The notes: generated by a model from the sequence alone, not told the origin. A stretch of 41,142 nt of DNA from an uncultured Prevotella sp. (GCA_946188165.1 CAMHTW010000030.1:1-41142); one strand, 5' to 3'; positions 8,357-17,792 are shown, counted from the first letter of the stretch. Made by a program: numbers and translations.

Positions 8357-10018
8357 ATGGAAAACTACCCAAGTTTCAATCAACTCATACAGCAGAGCAT
8401 CATCGATAATTGGAATCTTGACGCTCTGACTGATTATAAGGGGGCTACATTGCAATACCATGATGTGGCCCGAAAGATAGAGAAACTGCATATCCTGTTC
8501 GAGAACAGCGGTGTGAAGCGTGGTGACAAGATAGCCATGTGTGGACGAAACTCCAGCCAATGGGCTGTGTCGTTTTTGGCCACATTGACATACGGTGCCG
8601 TGGCGGTGCCCATCCTGCATGAATTCATGGCTGACCAGATTCATAACATCGTCAATCATTCGGATGCCAAGTTGTTATTTGTAGGCGACCATGTGGCAAC
8701 GCAGATTGACCCGATGCAAATGCCACATTTGGAGGGTATTATCAACAATCCCGACTACTCTCTTATGGTGTCACGCACTGAGAAACTAACATACGCCCGT
8801 GAACACCTGAACGAACTCTACGGTAAGAAATTTCCCAAATTCTTCCGGAAAGAACACGTAAACTACTACATTGAGGAAAATGGCGAAGAGCTCGCAATGA
8901 TTAATTATACCAGTGGTACAACAGGATTTTCGAAAGGAGTAATGCTACCTTATCGTGCCCTCTGGTCGAACTACGACTTTGCCGAGCACGTGTTGGGCAA
9001 GACTATTAATCGTGGCGACCGCGTCATTTCCATCCTACCAATGGCCCACATGTATGGCATGGCTTTCGAATTCCTTTTCGAATTCCTGCACGGCTGTCAC
9101 GTGTACTATCTGAACCGCATACCTTCGCCTGCCATCATTGCACAGGCCTTTGCCGATATCAAGCCGAAGATTATCATCGCTGTACCACTGGTCATCGAAA
9201 AGATCATCCGCAAGAAGGTGTTCCCCAAGATTCAGAATAACCGCATGCGCCTGCTCTTGGCAATGCCCGTCATATCGAAGAAGGTCCGCGAGTTGATATG
9301 CAAGGAAGTCATCAATGCCTTTGGAGGCGAACTTTACGAGGTCATCATCGGTGGTGCAGCTTTCAACAAGGAGGTTGAATCGTTCTTGAAGCGCATTGAA
9401 TTCCCGTATACAGTAGGCTATGGGGCCACTGAATGTGCACCCATCATTTGCTACCGTGACTGGAAGACTTTCGTGTTGGGGTCATGCGGACAGGAGGCTT
9501 ATCATATGAAAGTGAAAATTAACTCGTCCAACCCTGCCCATATTCCAGGTGAAATCTTGGCCAAAGGGCCTAACGTGATGTTGGGTTACTACAAAAATGA
9601 AGAAGCCACACGCGAGACACTCGACAGCGACGGGTGGTATCATACAGGCGACTTAGGAACGATGGACTTCGACGGCAATGTATTTATAAATGGACGTTCG
9701 AAGAATATGCTACTGGGAGCCAACGGCCAAAATATCTATCCCGAGGAGATTGAGGACAAACTCAATTCAATGACGATGGTAGTTGAAAGTGTGGTGGTTC
9801 AGCGCGACCAAAAGCTTGTAGGCTTAGTATATCCCGACTACGACGAAGCCAAGAATATGAACTTCAACGATACTGACATTGCCAATGTCATGGAACAGAA
9901 TCGTATACAGCTGAATGAGCAATTGCCTGCCTACGAGAAGATAACAGAGATTGAGATTAGAAAAGAAGAATTCGAAAAGACCCCCAAGCGCAGTATCAAG
10001 CGCTTCCTCTACACATAA
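8357..10018 (+). CDS. AMP-binding long-chain acyl-CoA synthetase, copy 2
   Basis: A 553-aa paralogue of the preceding gene, similar along its whole length (for example both have GRNS.WAVSF/AVAF, ATLTYGAV, LPYRALW and LLGANGQN.YPEEIEDKLNSM). It retains YTSGTTGFSKG, GYGATECAP, YHTGDLG and the C-terminal KTPKRSIKRFLYT. The main differences fall around residues 370-410, in the region after the A5 motif (CYRDWKTFVLGSCGQEAYHM versus SFSDYKNFIPSSCGTPVSHM), which is near the acyl pocket in this family. So the copies may differ in substrate chain (inference). It is followed after 3 bases by the GT2 gene. Confidence 0.9.
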   Translation: MENYPSFNQLIQQSIIDNWNLDALTDYKGATLQYHDVARKIEKLHILFENSGVKRGDKIAMCGRNSSQWAVSFLATLTYGAVAVPILHEFMADQIHNIVNHSDAKLLFVGDHVATQIDPMQMPHLEGIINNPDYSLMVSRTEKLTYAREHLNELYGKKFPKFFRKEHVNYYIEENGEELAMINYTSGTTGFSKGVMLPYRALWSNYDFAEHVLGKTINRGDRVISILPMAHMYGMAFEFLFEFLHGCHVYYLNRIPSPAIIAQAFADIKPKIIIAVPLVIEKIIRKKVFPKIQNNRMRLLLAMPVISKKVRELICKEVINAFGGELYEVIIGGAAFNKEVESFLKRIEFPYTVGYGATECAPIICYRDWKTFVLGSCGQEAYHMKVKINSSNPAHIPGEILAKGPNVMLGYYKNEEATRETLDSDGWYHTGDLGTMDFDGNVFINGRSKNMLLGANGQNIYPEEIEDKLNSMTMVVESVVVQRDQKLVGLVYPDYDEAKNMNFNDTDIANVMEQNRIQLNEQLPAYEKITEIEIRKEEFEKTPKRSIKRFLYT

Positions 10019-10021
10019 TAA

Positions 10022-10648
10022 ATGGAGAACAACAATACGTTTTCTATCATCTTGGCTGTACATAATGCAGCTGATAAAATAGAGCAAAACCTGCCTGCCT
10101 TTCTGGAAACAGCCACCGAGGCAGGCGCTATGGTAATAGTAGTCGACGACATGTCGTCAGACGATACACCCGATGTGCTGACACGCATGAAGGCCGAGTA
10201 TCCTAACGTACTCTACACAACCTTTTTACCTGAGTCAGTCATCGTCAATCCAAGCCGGCTACGACTGGCGTTCTCAGTAGGTGCTAAGGCTGCAAAGACA
10301 CCTTATATTATATTGGCCAGTATCGAACGTCCCCCTCTCAATGTAGGCTGGCTCTACGGTATGGCCGACGATGAGGCTTCACTGGTTTTTAGTTTACGGA
10401 AAGGCAATCAAGTTGTACATGTTACAACTTCCAATATTGAAGAGTTTCGACCTACTATCCTTAAAGCTGAGCGCAAGAAAGGGTGTGGACACCGTGGACG
10501 TTTTCTGAAAATGCGCCGTGGTTTATACGATGCCGTCTGCGTACATCGTAACCATGTGTATGACGTCATCAACATGTTCGATCGCCCCGTGGGCTTCGGC
10601 AAGCTGTGGCATTTGCGTTTCCAAGTACTCTTGAATAGTCTATTTTAA
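10022..10648 (+). CDS. GT2-like glycosyltransferase, short form
   Basis: A 208-aa protein with the N-terminal half of a GT-A glycosyltransferase: FSIILAVHNAAD, then VIVVDDMSSDDTPDVL, then a segment of parallel strands (TPYIILASIERPPLNVGWL) where the metal-binding motif would be, but I see no clear DxD. The C-terminal part is basic (RKKGCGHRGRFLKMRRGLYDA). At 208 residues it is shorter than most GT2 enzymes. It starts 3 bases after the acyl-CoA synthetase stop, hinting at a shared role in lipid or surface glycan assembly. Confidence 0.72.
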   Translation: MENNNTFSIILAVHNAADKIEQNLPAFLETATEAGAMVIVVDDMSSDDTPDVLTRMKAEYPNVLYTTFLPESVIVNPSRLRLAFSVGAKAAKTPYIILASIERPPLNVGWLYGMADDEASLVFSLRKGNQVVHVTTSNIEEFRPTILKAERKKGCGHRGRFLKMRRGLYDAVCVHRNHVYDVINMFDRPVGFGKLWHLRFQVLLNSLF

Positions 10649-10672
10649 AAGTTAATTTATTACTCAAACGAT

Positions 10673-11761
10673 ATGCGTATCCTGCACTTCTACCCCAAAA
10701 CAGATGCCGCTATCTGCCAGTATTTCGATATGCTGGCCAGCAATATGGGCTTGGAAGTGGAGAACCATAAGGCATCTACAAGCGAAGAAGCCCGCCAACT
10801 GCTGCGCAACATAGATTTCGACATTTTGCACGTGCATGGCTGTTGGAACAATGCACAATTCATGATTGTCCGCAAAGCCCTGCAACAAGGGGCAAGGCTG
10901 GTGGTAACACCCTATGGTCAACTGCAGCCCTGGGTACAGCAACAGCATTTCTGGAAAGAGAAGCTACCCAAGCGCATTGCCTATCAAAAATCCATCGTTG
11001 AACAGGCCTATGCAGTCATCGTACAGGGTAATATGGAATTGGAATGCATTGCACAACTGGCTTGGAACAAGCGCTGCATCATTATCCGCAACGCACTGAT
11101 TACCAATAGCATCACACCGCGCGAAATGGCTCGTCAAACCTTTGACCTCTATCAGCGCATCATGGACAGCAATCCTCTGCAACTAATGAACGACAACACG
11201 CGCAAGTTCGCCAAACGCCTAATAACAGTCGGCATTACCGGTGACGAGCGATGGACCATGAGCGACGAGGTTCCTATGCTGGGCGATTGGCGCCAAATAC
11301 TCTGTTATGCCCATCAAGAGCAAATCACGCCCATTATCCAGCGGGCCATACGCACGCTCAATCTGATAGAGCCTAATATCGATGCTACCAAGATTCCATA
11401 TTTCGTACCCGATAGCTACGTAGAGACCAATAGCATTCAGCAGACCATCGGAAACCAGTTCATTTCTGAAAACGACCGTCTGATGGCGACCTTCAAACTC
11501 ATCAAGAAGCTCATTAACAACCACCATCTAAGCATCAAGCACTTGGTGGAACTCGATATTGAACTGCGCGAACATCCCTGCGACGAAGGCCGATTAGCCG
11601 AACAGCTGCAGGAGCGCAGTCTTATCAAATTGGCTGCACGCTGCATGCAACTGATGCACGACTTTACAGGACTCACTGAGGGTTTCATGCCCATATTACC
11701 TCTCAACGACCGAATAACTAAGAAATGGCACTATCAAATAGAAAATCACCTGACAATATGA
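10673..11761 (+). CDS. GT-B-like N-terminal domain joined to an unknown C-terminal domain
   Basis: A 362-aa protein. Residues about 1-150 read like the acceptor half of a GT4 glycosyltransferase: MRILHFYPK, DILHVHGCWNNAQF, GARLVVTPYGQLQPW, YAVIVQGNMELECI and IIIRNALI. After about residue 155 the usual GT4 donor half, with its GGxxxExxGL-type motif and ExxxxxxxE pair, is absent. Instead there is a mainly helical region ending in LNDRITKKWHYQIENHLTI. So it may be a catalytically dead or otherwise reshaped glycosyltransferase relative. Its stop overlaps the fbp start as ATGA (11758-11761), implying coupled translation. Confidence 0.6.
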   Translation: MRILHFYPKTDAAICQYFDMLASNMGLEVENHKASTSEEARQLLRNIDFDILHVHGCWNNAQFMIVRKALQQGARLVVTPYGQLQPWVQQQHFWKEKLPKRIAYQKSIVEQAYAVIVQGNMELECIAQLAWNKRCIIIRNALITNSITPREMARQTFDLYQRIMDSNPLQLMNDNTRKFAKRLITVGITGDERWTMSDEVPMLGDWRQILCYAHQEQITPIIQRAIRTLNLIEPNIDATKIPYFVPDSYVETNSIQQTIGNQFISENDRLMATFKLIKKLINNHHLSIKHLVELDIELREHPCDEGRLAEQLQERSLIKLAARCMQLMHDFTGLTEGFMPILPLNDRITKKWHYQIENHLTI

Positions 11762-13737
11762 CGCACGACACGCATTACCTGCAGTTGCTTTCTACTTCCT
11801 TCCCCAACGTAGCTGCTGCTTCAACGGAAATCATCAACTTGGAGGCCATCCTCAACCTGCCAAAGGGTACCGAGCACTTTTTGGCTGACTTGCACGGAGA
11901 AAGTGCAGCCTTTAAACACGTACTGAAAAATGCCTCTGGTAATATTCGCCGCAAGGTAAGCGAATTGTTTAAGGGTGACATCCGCGAGTCAGAGCGTCGT
12001 GAGCTCTGCACACTCATATATTACCCTGAAGAAAAGATAGAACTCATCAAGGAATCCGAGTCCGACATTGATGACTGGTATCACATCACCATCCATCGTC
12101 TGGTTGCCGTCTGTCGCGATGTATCGTCTAAATATACACGCTCAAAGGTGCGCAAGTCGCTGCCTGAGGAGTTCAGCTACATCATTGAGGAACTCATGCA
12201 CGAACGTACCGACGATATCGACAAGGCAGCCTACGTCAGCGGCATCGTCGACACCATCATCTCTACCGGACGTGCCGACGACTTTATCATTGCTATCTGT
12301 AATGTCATCCAGCGTCTGGCCATCGACCAGCTTCATATCCTTGGCGACATCTATGACCGTGGACAAGGTGCGCATATCATTCTCGACACTCTGCGCCAGT
12401 ATCACTCATGGGACATTCAGTGGGGCAATCACGACGTTTTGTGGATGGGCGCCTGTGCTGGTAACAATGCCTGTATCTGCAACGTCCTGCGCCTGTGTCT
12501 GCGCTATGCAAACCTGACTACCATCGAGGAGGCTTACGGCATCAATCTCGTACCGCTGGCCACCTTTGCCATGGAGGTGTATGGCGACGATCCTTGCGAG
12601 GAGTTCCAGCCAAAGTTCTTAAAGGGCAACACGATGGAGGAGAAGTATGTGCGTCTGACAGCCCAAATGCACAAGGCCATCTCTGTCATTCAGTTCAAGA
12701 AGGAAGCACTGATTTTCCATCGCCGTCCCGAATGGCAGATGGAAGACCGTTGCTTGCTTGAGCATATCGACTACGAACATGGCGTATGCACCATTGATGG
12801 CAAAGCGTACGACATGCGCTCGTGCCACTTCCCGACCATCGACCCCAAACATCCCAACGAGCTGACTCCTGAAGAGCATCAGCTTATGGAACGTCTACAC
12901 CATTCCTTCCGCGTCAGCGAGAAACTGCAGAAACATATCAAAATGCTGCTCTCACACGGTTGCATGTATACCATCTGTAATCAGAACTTGCTGTTCCACG
13001 CTTCTGTGCCTCTCAATGCCGATGGTTCTCTAAAAGAGGTAGAACTTTACGACGGCAAACGCTATTCAGGCAGGGAACTCATGCATAACATCGGCATGCT
13101 GGTACGCGCCGCTTTCCAGAGTGACACTGAACAAGAGCTACGTCTCTATGCACGCGACTATTTCCTATATCTCTGGTGTGGCAAGGATTCACCGTTATTC
13201 GATAAGTCTAAGATGGCTACCTTTGAGCGCTACTTCTTGACCGACAAGGCCACCTTCAAGGAGGAAAAAGGGCACTATTTCCTGCTTCGCGACAACGAGC
13301 AAGTATGCGACCGAATTCTTGATTCCTTTAACGTCACAGGCCCCAACCGTCACATTATCAACGGCCACGTACCCGTACATGTTGCCAAGGGTGAGAATCC
13401 TATCAAGGCTGGTGGCAAACTGATGGTTATCGATGGTGGTTTCTCCGAGGCATACCACTCAGAAACGGGTATTGCAGGTTATACGTTAGTTTATCATAGC
13501 CGAGGCTTCCAACTTGTTCAACATGAACCGTTTATGAGCGCACAAGACGCTATACAGCGTGGTATTGACATCAAATCTACAACCCAGCTTGTCGAACTGT
13601 CAGCTCACCGTATGCTCGTGGCTGACACCGACAAGGGTGCCGAGTTGCGTGCCCAAATTGCCGACCTTCGCGAACTGCTTTATGCCTATCGTCATGGCAT
13701 TTTGACGGAAAAAGAAGCAAAATCATCAAACAGATAA
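11758..13737 (+). CDS. fbp: fructose-1,6-bisphosphatase class III
   Basis: A 659-aa class III FBPase, the large type of Bacillota and Bacteroidota, which hydrolyses fructose 1,6-bisphosphate to fructose 6-phosphate in gluconeogenesis. Metallophosphatase-type motifs are visible: FLADLHGE, LGDIYDRG, QWGNHDVLWMG, and HIINGHVPVHVAKGENP with DGGFSEAYH. The ATG at 11758 (MTHDTHYLQLL) overlaps the upstream stop; an in-frame ATG at 11725 lies inside the upstream gene and would add 11 residues that do not fit the family. Length agrees with known members. Confidence 0.96.
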   Translation: MTHDTHYLQLLSTSFPNVAAASTEIINLEAILNLPKGTEHFLADLHGESAAFKHVLKNASGNIRRKVSELFKGDIRESERRELCTLIYYPEEKIELIKESESDIDDWYHITIHRLVAVCRDVSSKYTRSKVRKSLPEEFSYIIEELMHERTDDIDKAAYVSGIVDTIISTGRADDFIIAICNVIQRLAIDQLHILGDIYDRGQGAHIILDTLRQYHSWDIQWGNHDVLWMGACAGNNACICNVLRLCLRYANLTTIEEAYGINLVPLATFAMEVYGDDPCEEFQPKFLKGNTMEEKYVRLTAQMHKAISVIQFKKEALIFHRRPEWQMEDRCLLEHIDYEHGVCTIDGKAYDMRSCHFPTIDPKHPNELTPEEHQLMERLHHSFRVSEKLQKHIKMLLSHGCMYTICNQNLLFHASVPLNADGSLKEVELYDGKRYSGRELMHNIGMLVRAAFQSDTEQELRLYARDYFLYLWCGKDSPLFDKSKMATFERYFLTDKATFKEEKGHYFLLRDNEQVCDRILDSFNVTGPNRHIINGHVPVHVAKGENPIKAGGKLMVIDGGFSEAYHSETGIAGYTLVYHSRGFQLVQHEPFMSAQDAIQRGIDIKSTTQLVELSAHRMLVADTDKGAELRAQIADLRELLYAYRHGILTEKEAKSSNR

Positions 13738-13747
13738 TATAGCAAAG

Positions 13748-14095
13748 ATGGCCTCAGTCCTCATCGCATTAGGTTCTAACTATCATCAGAGTGCCCACAT
13801 CCAATGGGCCTCTCAACGCTTAACTACCTTTTTGGCCGACGTAACCCTTAGTCGCATATTGTGGACACCCGATATCCAAGGGCGTAGTCTGTGGTACATG
13901 AATCGATTATTACATGCCCAAACGACGCTTTCGCCCACCTTACTCACTACACTACTCAAACAGATAGAACAAGAAACACAACGCACCAAACAATACGTTA
14001 CCATTGACCTCGACCTGATGCAGTACGATAATCAGCGTTATCATCTTGAAGACTGGCAACGCCCCTATATTCAAAATCTTATCGGATTTATGTAA
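13748..14095 (+). CDS. shortened HPPK-like protein (folate pathway pyrophosphokinase relative)
   Basis: A 115-aa protein aligning with the start and middle of 6-hydroxymethyl-7,8-dihydropterin pyrophosphokinase: SVLIALGSNYHQ at the N-terminus, TTLSPTLLTTLLKQIEQETQR in the middle, and TIDLDLMQYDN, which keeps the two metal-binding aspartates (DLD). Full HPPK is about 160 residues. The arginine of the GPR motif before DLDL is replaced (QYVTIDLDL), and the downstream PHPR-type segment is reduced to RPYIQNLIG. It may be a divergent minimal enzyme or a non-catalytic relative. It follows fbp by 10 bases. Confidence 0.6.
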   Translation: MASVLIALGSNYHQSAHIQWASQRLTTFLADVTLSRILWTPDIQGRSLWYMNRLLHAQTTLSPTLLTTLLKQIEQETQRTKQYVTIDLDLMQYDNQRYHLEDWQRPYIQNLIGFM

Positions 14096-14131
14096 GTTTT
14101 ACACCTTTTTAATAGAAAATTTGACGAAAAA

Positions 14132-14163
14132 TTTGGAAGTATGGGAAATATATTGTAACTTTG
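14132..14163 (+). promoter_or_regulatory. promoter of the 153-aa lipoprotein gene
   Basis: TTTG (14132-14135), a 20-base spacer, TAACTTTG (14156-14163) and CAGCG, about 43 bases before the ATG at 14207. This is a near-ideal Bacteroidota promoter. Confidence 0.85.
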
Positions 14164-14206
14164 CAGCGATATAACCTATTTTATAAACCTTTAATTAATA
14201 AAAATT

Positions 14207-14668
14207 ATGAAGAAAACGTTAGTAGTTATGATGGCCCTCATGTTAGGTTTGGCTATCACGTCGTGTAAGCAGGGGCCCAAGGCCGCTGACCCTGAAGCAG
14301 CTGCAGCCGATCCCGCTCAAACCCTGACCGAACTTATCGAAAAATCTAAGGCTGATGGTTCAAAATGGAGTGTTGACGAGTGGAAGGATGCCTACAAGAC
14401 CGCTATGGTTGCTGTAGCTCCCACACTGAAGGAGATTGGTACCATTATGGAGCAGTTCAAGCCGAAAGAAGGTGAGGATATCGACACCACAAAATTGGCT
14501 GAAGCTATGAATAAGATGAAGGCTATTGAAGAGAAGTTTGCTCCTGTTCAGGAACTTCTGAACCAGTTTGACAGCATCTCTAAGAGCTATCCTAACGGTA
14601 AAGCTGTTAGTGAGGATAAAGCGTTCGAAGAGCAGTGCATGAAGGAATTCGGTATCCCCGATCTCTAA
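14207..14668 (+). CDS. small helical lipoprotein
   Basis: A 153-aa protein with a lipoprotein signal peptide (KK, hydrophobic TLVVMMALMLGLAI, lipobox ITSC with Cys at residue 20), then an Ala/Pro/Asp-rich tether (PKAADPEAAAADPAQT) and a helical domain rich in Lys and Glu (EEKFAPVQELLNQF). It is monocistronic, flanked by its own promoter and a terminator, suggesting an abundant envelope protein. The family is not recognised beyond that. Confidence 0.82.
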   Translation: MKKTLVVMMALMLGLAITSCKQGPKAADPEAAAADPAQTLTELIEKSKADGSKWSVDEWKDAYKTAMVAVAPTLKEIGTIMEQFKPKEGEDIDTTKLAEAMNKMKAIEEKFAPVQELLNQFDSISKSYPNGKAVSEDKAFEEQCMKEFGIPDL

Positions 14669-14691
14669 ACACTAACTTCCCATAAATAATA

Positions 14692-14729
14692 CGAGAGGAC
14701 GTTCGCAATGAACATCCTCTCGTTTCTTA
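14692..14729 (+). terminator. intrinsic terminator after the lipoprotein gene
   Basis: A 13-bp inverted repeat, CGAGAGGACGTTC and GAACATCCTCTCG with one mismatch, around the loop GCAAT, followed by TTTCTTATT. It isolates the lipoprotein transcript from thrC. Confidence 0.85.
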
Positions 14730-14776
14730 TTCGTGGAAAACCTGCCAGCTATATCAAAAGAAAAATCGACTTTTTC

Positions 14777-14807
14777 TTTGTATTTTCCCCGCTTATTCGT
14801 ACCTTTG
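14777..14807 (+). promoter_or_regulatory. promoter of thrC
   Basis: TTTG (14777-14780), a 19-base spacer and TACCTTTG (14800-14807) followed by CACG, 24 bases before the ATG at 14832. Confidence 0.85.
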
Positions 14808-14831
14808 CACGAAATTACAAGTACAAGGACT

Positions 14832-16184
14832 ATGAATTATTATAGCACAAACGGAAAAGCGCCCATTGCCGACCTGCAGAAAGCGGTGGTAAAGGGACTG
14901 GCAGAGGATCGTGGCCTCTATATGCCGGAAGAGATTTACAAGTTACCCAAGGCCTTTATTGACGACATGTCAAAGATGGCGTTCAGGGACATTGCATACA
15001 ACGTGGCCCAGAACTTTTTTGGCGACGACGTGGACGGCGACGCCTTGCAGGACATTGTTTACGACACGCTCAGCTTCGACTGTCCAGTGGTAAAGGTCAC
15101 GGACAACATCTATGCATTGGAACTATTCCACGGCCCCACATTGGCGTTCAAGGACGTTGGTGCAAGATTTATGGCTCGCCTACTTGGCTACTTCCTGCGC
15201 CAAGATAGTTCAATAGGTTGCTGTGGCACAGCAACAAATAAAACCGTAAACGTGCTGGTGGCAACCAGTGGCGACACGGGCAGTGCGGTGGCCAACGGTT
15301 TCCTGGGTGTGGAGGGTATCCACGTCTATGTGCTGTATCCGAAGGGTAAGGTCAGTCCCATCCAGGAGTGCCAGTTCACGACGCTGGGCAAGAACATCAC
15401 GGCCATTGAGGTGGACGGTGTATTTGACGACTGTCAAGCCTTGGTAAAATCGGCCTTCATGGACGCAGAGTTGAACCAGCACATGAAACTGACTTCGGCC
15501 AACTCAATCAATGTAGCCCGTTTCCTCCCGCAGGCGTTCTATTATTTTAACGCGTACGCAAGAATGAAGGCTCTCAACAAGGCCGACGAGTTGGTTATGT
15601 GCGTACCGTCGGGGAATTTCGGCAACATCTGCTCGGCTCTGTTCGGCCATCAGATGGGACTGCCTATCAAGCGCTTCATTGCAGCCAATAATTCCAACGA
15701 CATTTTCTACAAATACCTGCAGACAGGTAAGTACGAGCCGAAGGCCTCAGTACAGACCCTGGCCAACGCCATGGACGTTGGCGACCCGTCCAACTTTGCC
15801 CGCATCATCAACCTGTATAGCAACAACCGCCAGCTGAGCGAGAAGGAAACCCATCAGCGTATTATCAGTCTGATTAGCGGAGCTACCTACAGCGACGAGC
15901 AGATTAAAGAGGCAATGAAGCAATGCTATAGCGAAACGGGATATATACTTGATCCTCATGGTGCTTGTGGTTATCGTGCACTGAAAGAGAACTTAAAACC
16001 TGGCGAGGTCGGCGTGTTCTGTGAAACGGCTCATCCGGCTAAGTTCAAGGAGAAGGTTGACGAGATTCTAGGCATCAATATCGATATTCCTGCCCGTCTG
16101 CGTGCCTTTATGGAGGGCCAGAAGCAGAGCGTTGAAATGTCGAAGAACTTCGCCGACTTCAAGCGCTTCCTGATTCAACAATAG
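14832..16184 (+). CDS. thrC: threonine synthase
   Basis: A 450-aa PLP enzyme converting O-phosphohomoserine to threonine. The N-terminus MNYYSTNGKAPIADLQ is typical. The PLP lysine lies in LAFKDVGARFMA, with the TSGDTGSAVANGF phosphate-binding stretch and the VPSGNFGNI glycine loop after it. The C-terminal AHPAKF segment also fits. The ATG at 14832 is preferred to the upstream in-frame start at 14733, which lies ahead of the promoter. No homoserine kinase or aspartokinase gene is adjacent, so the gene stands alone. Confidence 0.96.
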   Translation: MNYYSTNGKAPIADLQKAVVKGLAEDRGLYMPEEIYKLPKAFIDDMSKMAFRDIAYNVAQNFFGDDVDGDALQDIVYDTLSFDCPVVKVTDNIYALELFHGPTLAFKDVGARFMARLLGYFLRQDSSIGCCGTATNKTVNVLVATSGDTGSAVANGFLGVEGIHVYVLYPKGKVSPIQECQFTTLGKNITAIEVDGVFDDCQALVKSAFMDAELNQHMKLTSANSINVARFLPQAFYYFNAYARMKALNKADELVMCVPSGNFGNICSALFGHQMGLPIKRFIAANNSNDIFYKYLQTGKYEPKASVQTLANAMDVGDPSNFARIINLYSNNRQLSEKETHQRIISLISGATYSDEQIKEAMKQCYSETGYILDPHGACGYRALKENLKPGEVGVFCETAHPAKFKEKVDEILGINIDIPARLRAFMEGQKQSVEMSKNFADFKRFLIQQ

Positions 16185-16267
16185 CAAAATCATACAACAA
16201 GAACAAGTCTGCAAACGTTAACGTCAAAAATTACACAAAATTGATACGTTATTCGGAAAATATTCAC

Positions 16268-16275
16268 TATCTTTG
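16268..16275 (+). promoter_or_regulatory. -7 element for uxaB
   Basis: TATCTTTG followed by CAGCAC, 41 bases before the uxaB ATG at 16317. No TTTG at the normal -33 spacing was found, which may mean an activator is needed (inference). Confidence 0.6.
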
Positions 16276-16316
16276 CAGCACAATTAAAAACAAACTATTA
16301 TAAAAAATATAGAATT

Positions 16317-17759
16317 ATGTTGAAACCGTTAAACAAAAAGTTCGCTCCGAAGAGCGTGATGCCCGAGAAGGTCATTCAGTTTGGTGAGGGTAATTTCCTC
16401 CGTGCATTTGTTGATTGGATTATCTGGAACATGGACCAGAAGACCAATTTCAATGGTAGTGTCGTTGTCGTACAGCCCATTGAACGCGGTATGGTTGACT
16501 GGCTCAACGGTCAGGACTGCCTGTATCACGTCAACCTTCAGGGTCGTGAGAATGGTAAGCCTGTTAATACACTGGAGCGTATCGACGTCATTAGTCGTGC
16601 TTTGAATCCCTACTCACAGAACGATGCTTTCATGGCTCTGGCCGACCAGCCTGAGATTCGTTTCGTTATCTCGAACACTACTGAGGCCGGTATCGCCTTT
16701 GATCCCACTTGTAAGTTGGACGACAAACCCGCTAGCAGCTATCCTGGCAAGCTGGTTCAGTTACTGTATCGCCGCTGGCAGACTTTTAACGGCGATCCCA
16801 CGAAGGGACTCATCATCTTCCCCTGCGAACTTATTTTCCTGAACGGCCACGTGCTGAAGGATTGCATCAATAAGTACATTGAGCTGTGGCAGCTGCCTGC
16901 AGACTTCAAAAAATGGTTCGACGAGTGCTGTGGCGTCTATGCCACGCTGGTTGACCGCATCGTACCAGGCTTCCCCCGCAAGGAGATTGCTGAGATTCAG
17001 GAGAAAGTCGGCTATCGCGACAACCTCGTTGTACAGGCCGAGAACTTCCACCTGTGGGTCATTGAGGCTCCAAAGGAGGTTGCTCAGGAGTTCCCTGCCG
17101 ACAAGGCTGGCCTGCACGTGCTGTTCGTTCCTTCAGAAGAGCCCTATCACAAGCGTAAGGTAACCCTGTTAAATGGCCCGCACACCGTACTTTCGCCGGT
17201 TGCTTTCCTGAGCGGTGTCAACATCGTTCGCGACGCCTGCAACCACGAGGTTATTTCCAAGTACATTCACAAGGTACAGTTTGAGGAACTGATGCAGACA
17301 CTCGACCTGCCCATGGATGAGTTGGAGAAGTTTGCCGGCGATGTGCTGGAGCGCTTCGACAACCCATTCGTTGACCACCAGGTAACCAGCATCATGCTGA
17401 ATTCATTCCCCAAGTTCCAGGCTCGCGACCTGCCCGGTGTGAAGACCTATCTGGAGCGCAAAGGCGAACTGCCTAAGGGACTGGTATTCGGTTTGGCTGC
17501 TATCATCACTTACTACAAGGGTGGTAAGCGCGCCGACGGTGTTGAGATCATACCCAACGACGACGAGAAAATCATGGGTCTCTTAAAGGATCTGTGGGCT
17601 ACCGGCGATACTCAAAAGGTTGCCGACGGCGTACTCGGCGCAGAGTTTATCTGGGGTGAGGACCTGAACAAGGTAGATGGTCTGAACGCCATGGTTAAAA
17701 TGTTCCTCGACCTGATTCAGGACAAGGGCATGCTGGAGGCAGTAAAGACCATCCTCTAA
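16317..17759 (+). CDS. uxaB: tagaturonate reductase (altronate oxidoreductase)
   Basis: A 480-aa member of the mannitol/altronate dehydrogenase family, interconverting tagaturonate and altronate with NAD(H) in galacturonate (pectin) breakdown. The nucleotide-binding N-terminus reads VIQFGEGNFLRAFVDW, and the conserved family segments FPCELIFLNG, VDRIVPGFPR and LLNGPHTVLSPVAFL are visible. Length is normal. The other pectin-catabolic genes (uxaA, uxaC, kdgK) are not next to it, so it is an isolated gene of the pathway in this window. Confidence 0.92.
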   Translation: MLKPLNKKFAPKSVMPEKVIQFGEGNFLRAFVDWIIWNMDQKTNFNGSVVVVQPIERGMVDWLNGQDCLYHVNLQGRENGKPVNTLERIDVISRALNPYSQNDAFMALADQPEIRFVISNTTEAGIAFDPTCKLDDKPASSYPGKLVQLLYRRWQTFNGDPTKGLIIFPCELIFLNGHVLKDCINKYIELWQLPADFKKWFDECCGVYATLVDRIVPGFPRKEIAEIQEKVGYRDNLVVQAENFHLWVIEAPKEVAQEFPADKAGLHVLFVPSEEPYHKRKVTLLNGPHTVLSPVAFLSGVNIVRDACNHEVISKYIHKVQFEELMQTLDLPMDELEKFAGDVLERFDNPFVDHQVTSIMLNSFPKFQARDLPGVKTYLERKGELPKGLVFGLAAIITYYKGGKRADGVEIIPNDDEKIMGLLKDLWATGDTQKVADGVLGAEFIWGEDLNKVDGLNAMVKMFLDLIQDKGMLEAVKTIL

Positions 17760-17792
17760 ACATAAGGCAAGAAAAGTAAAAAAGTCGATAAG

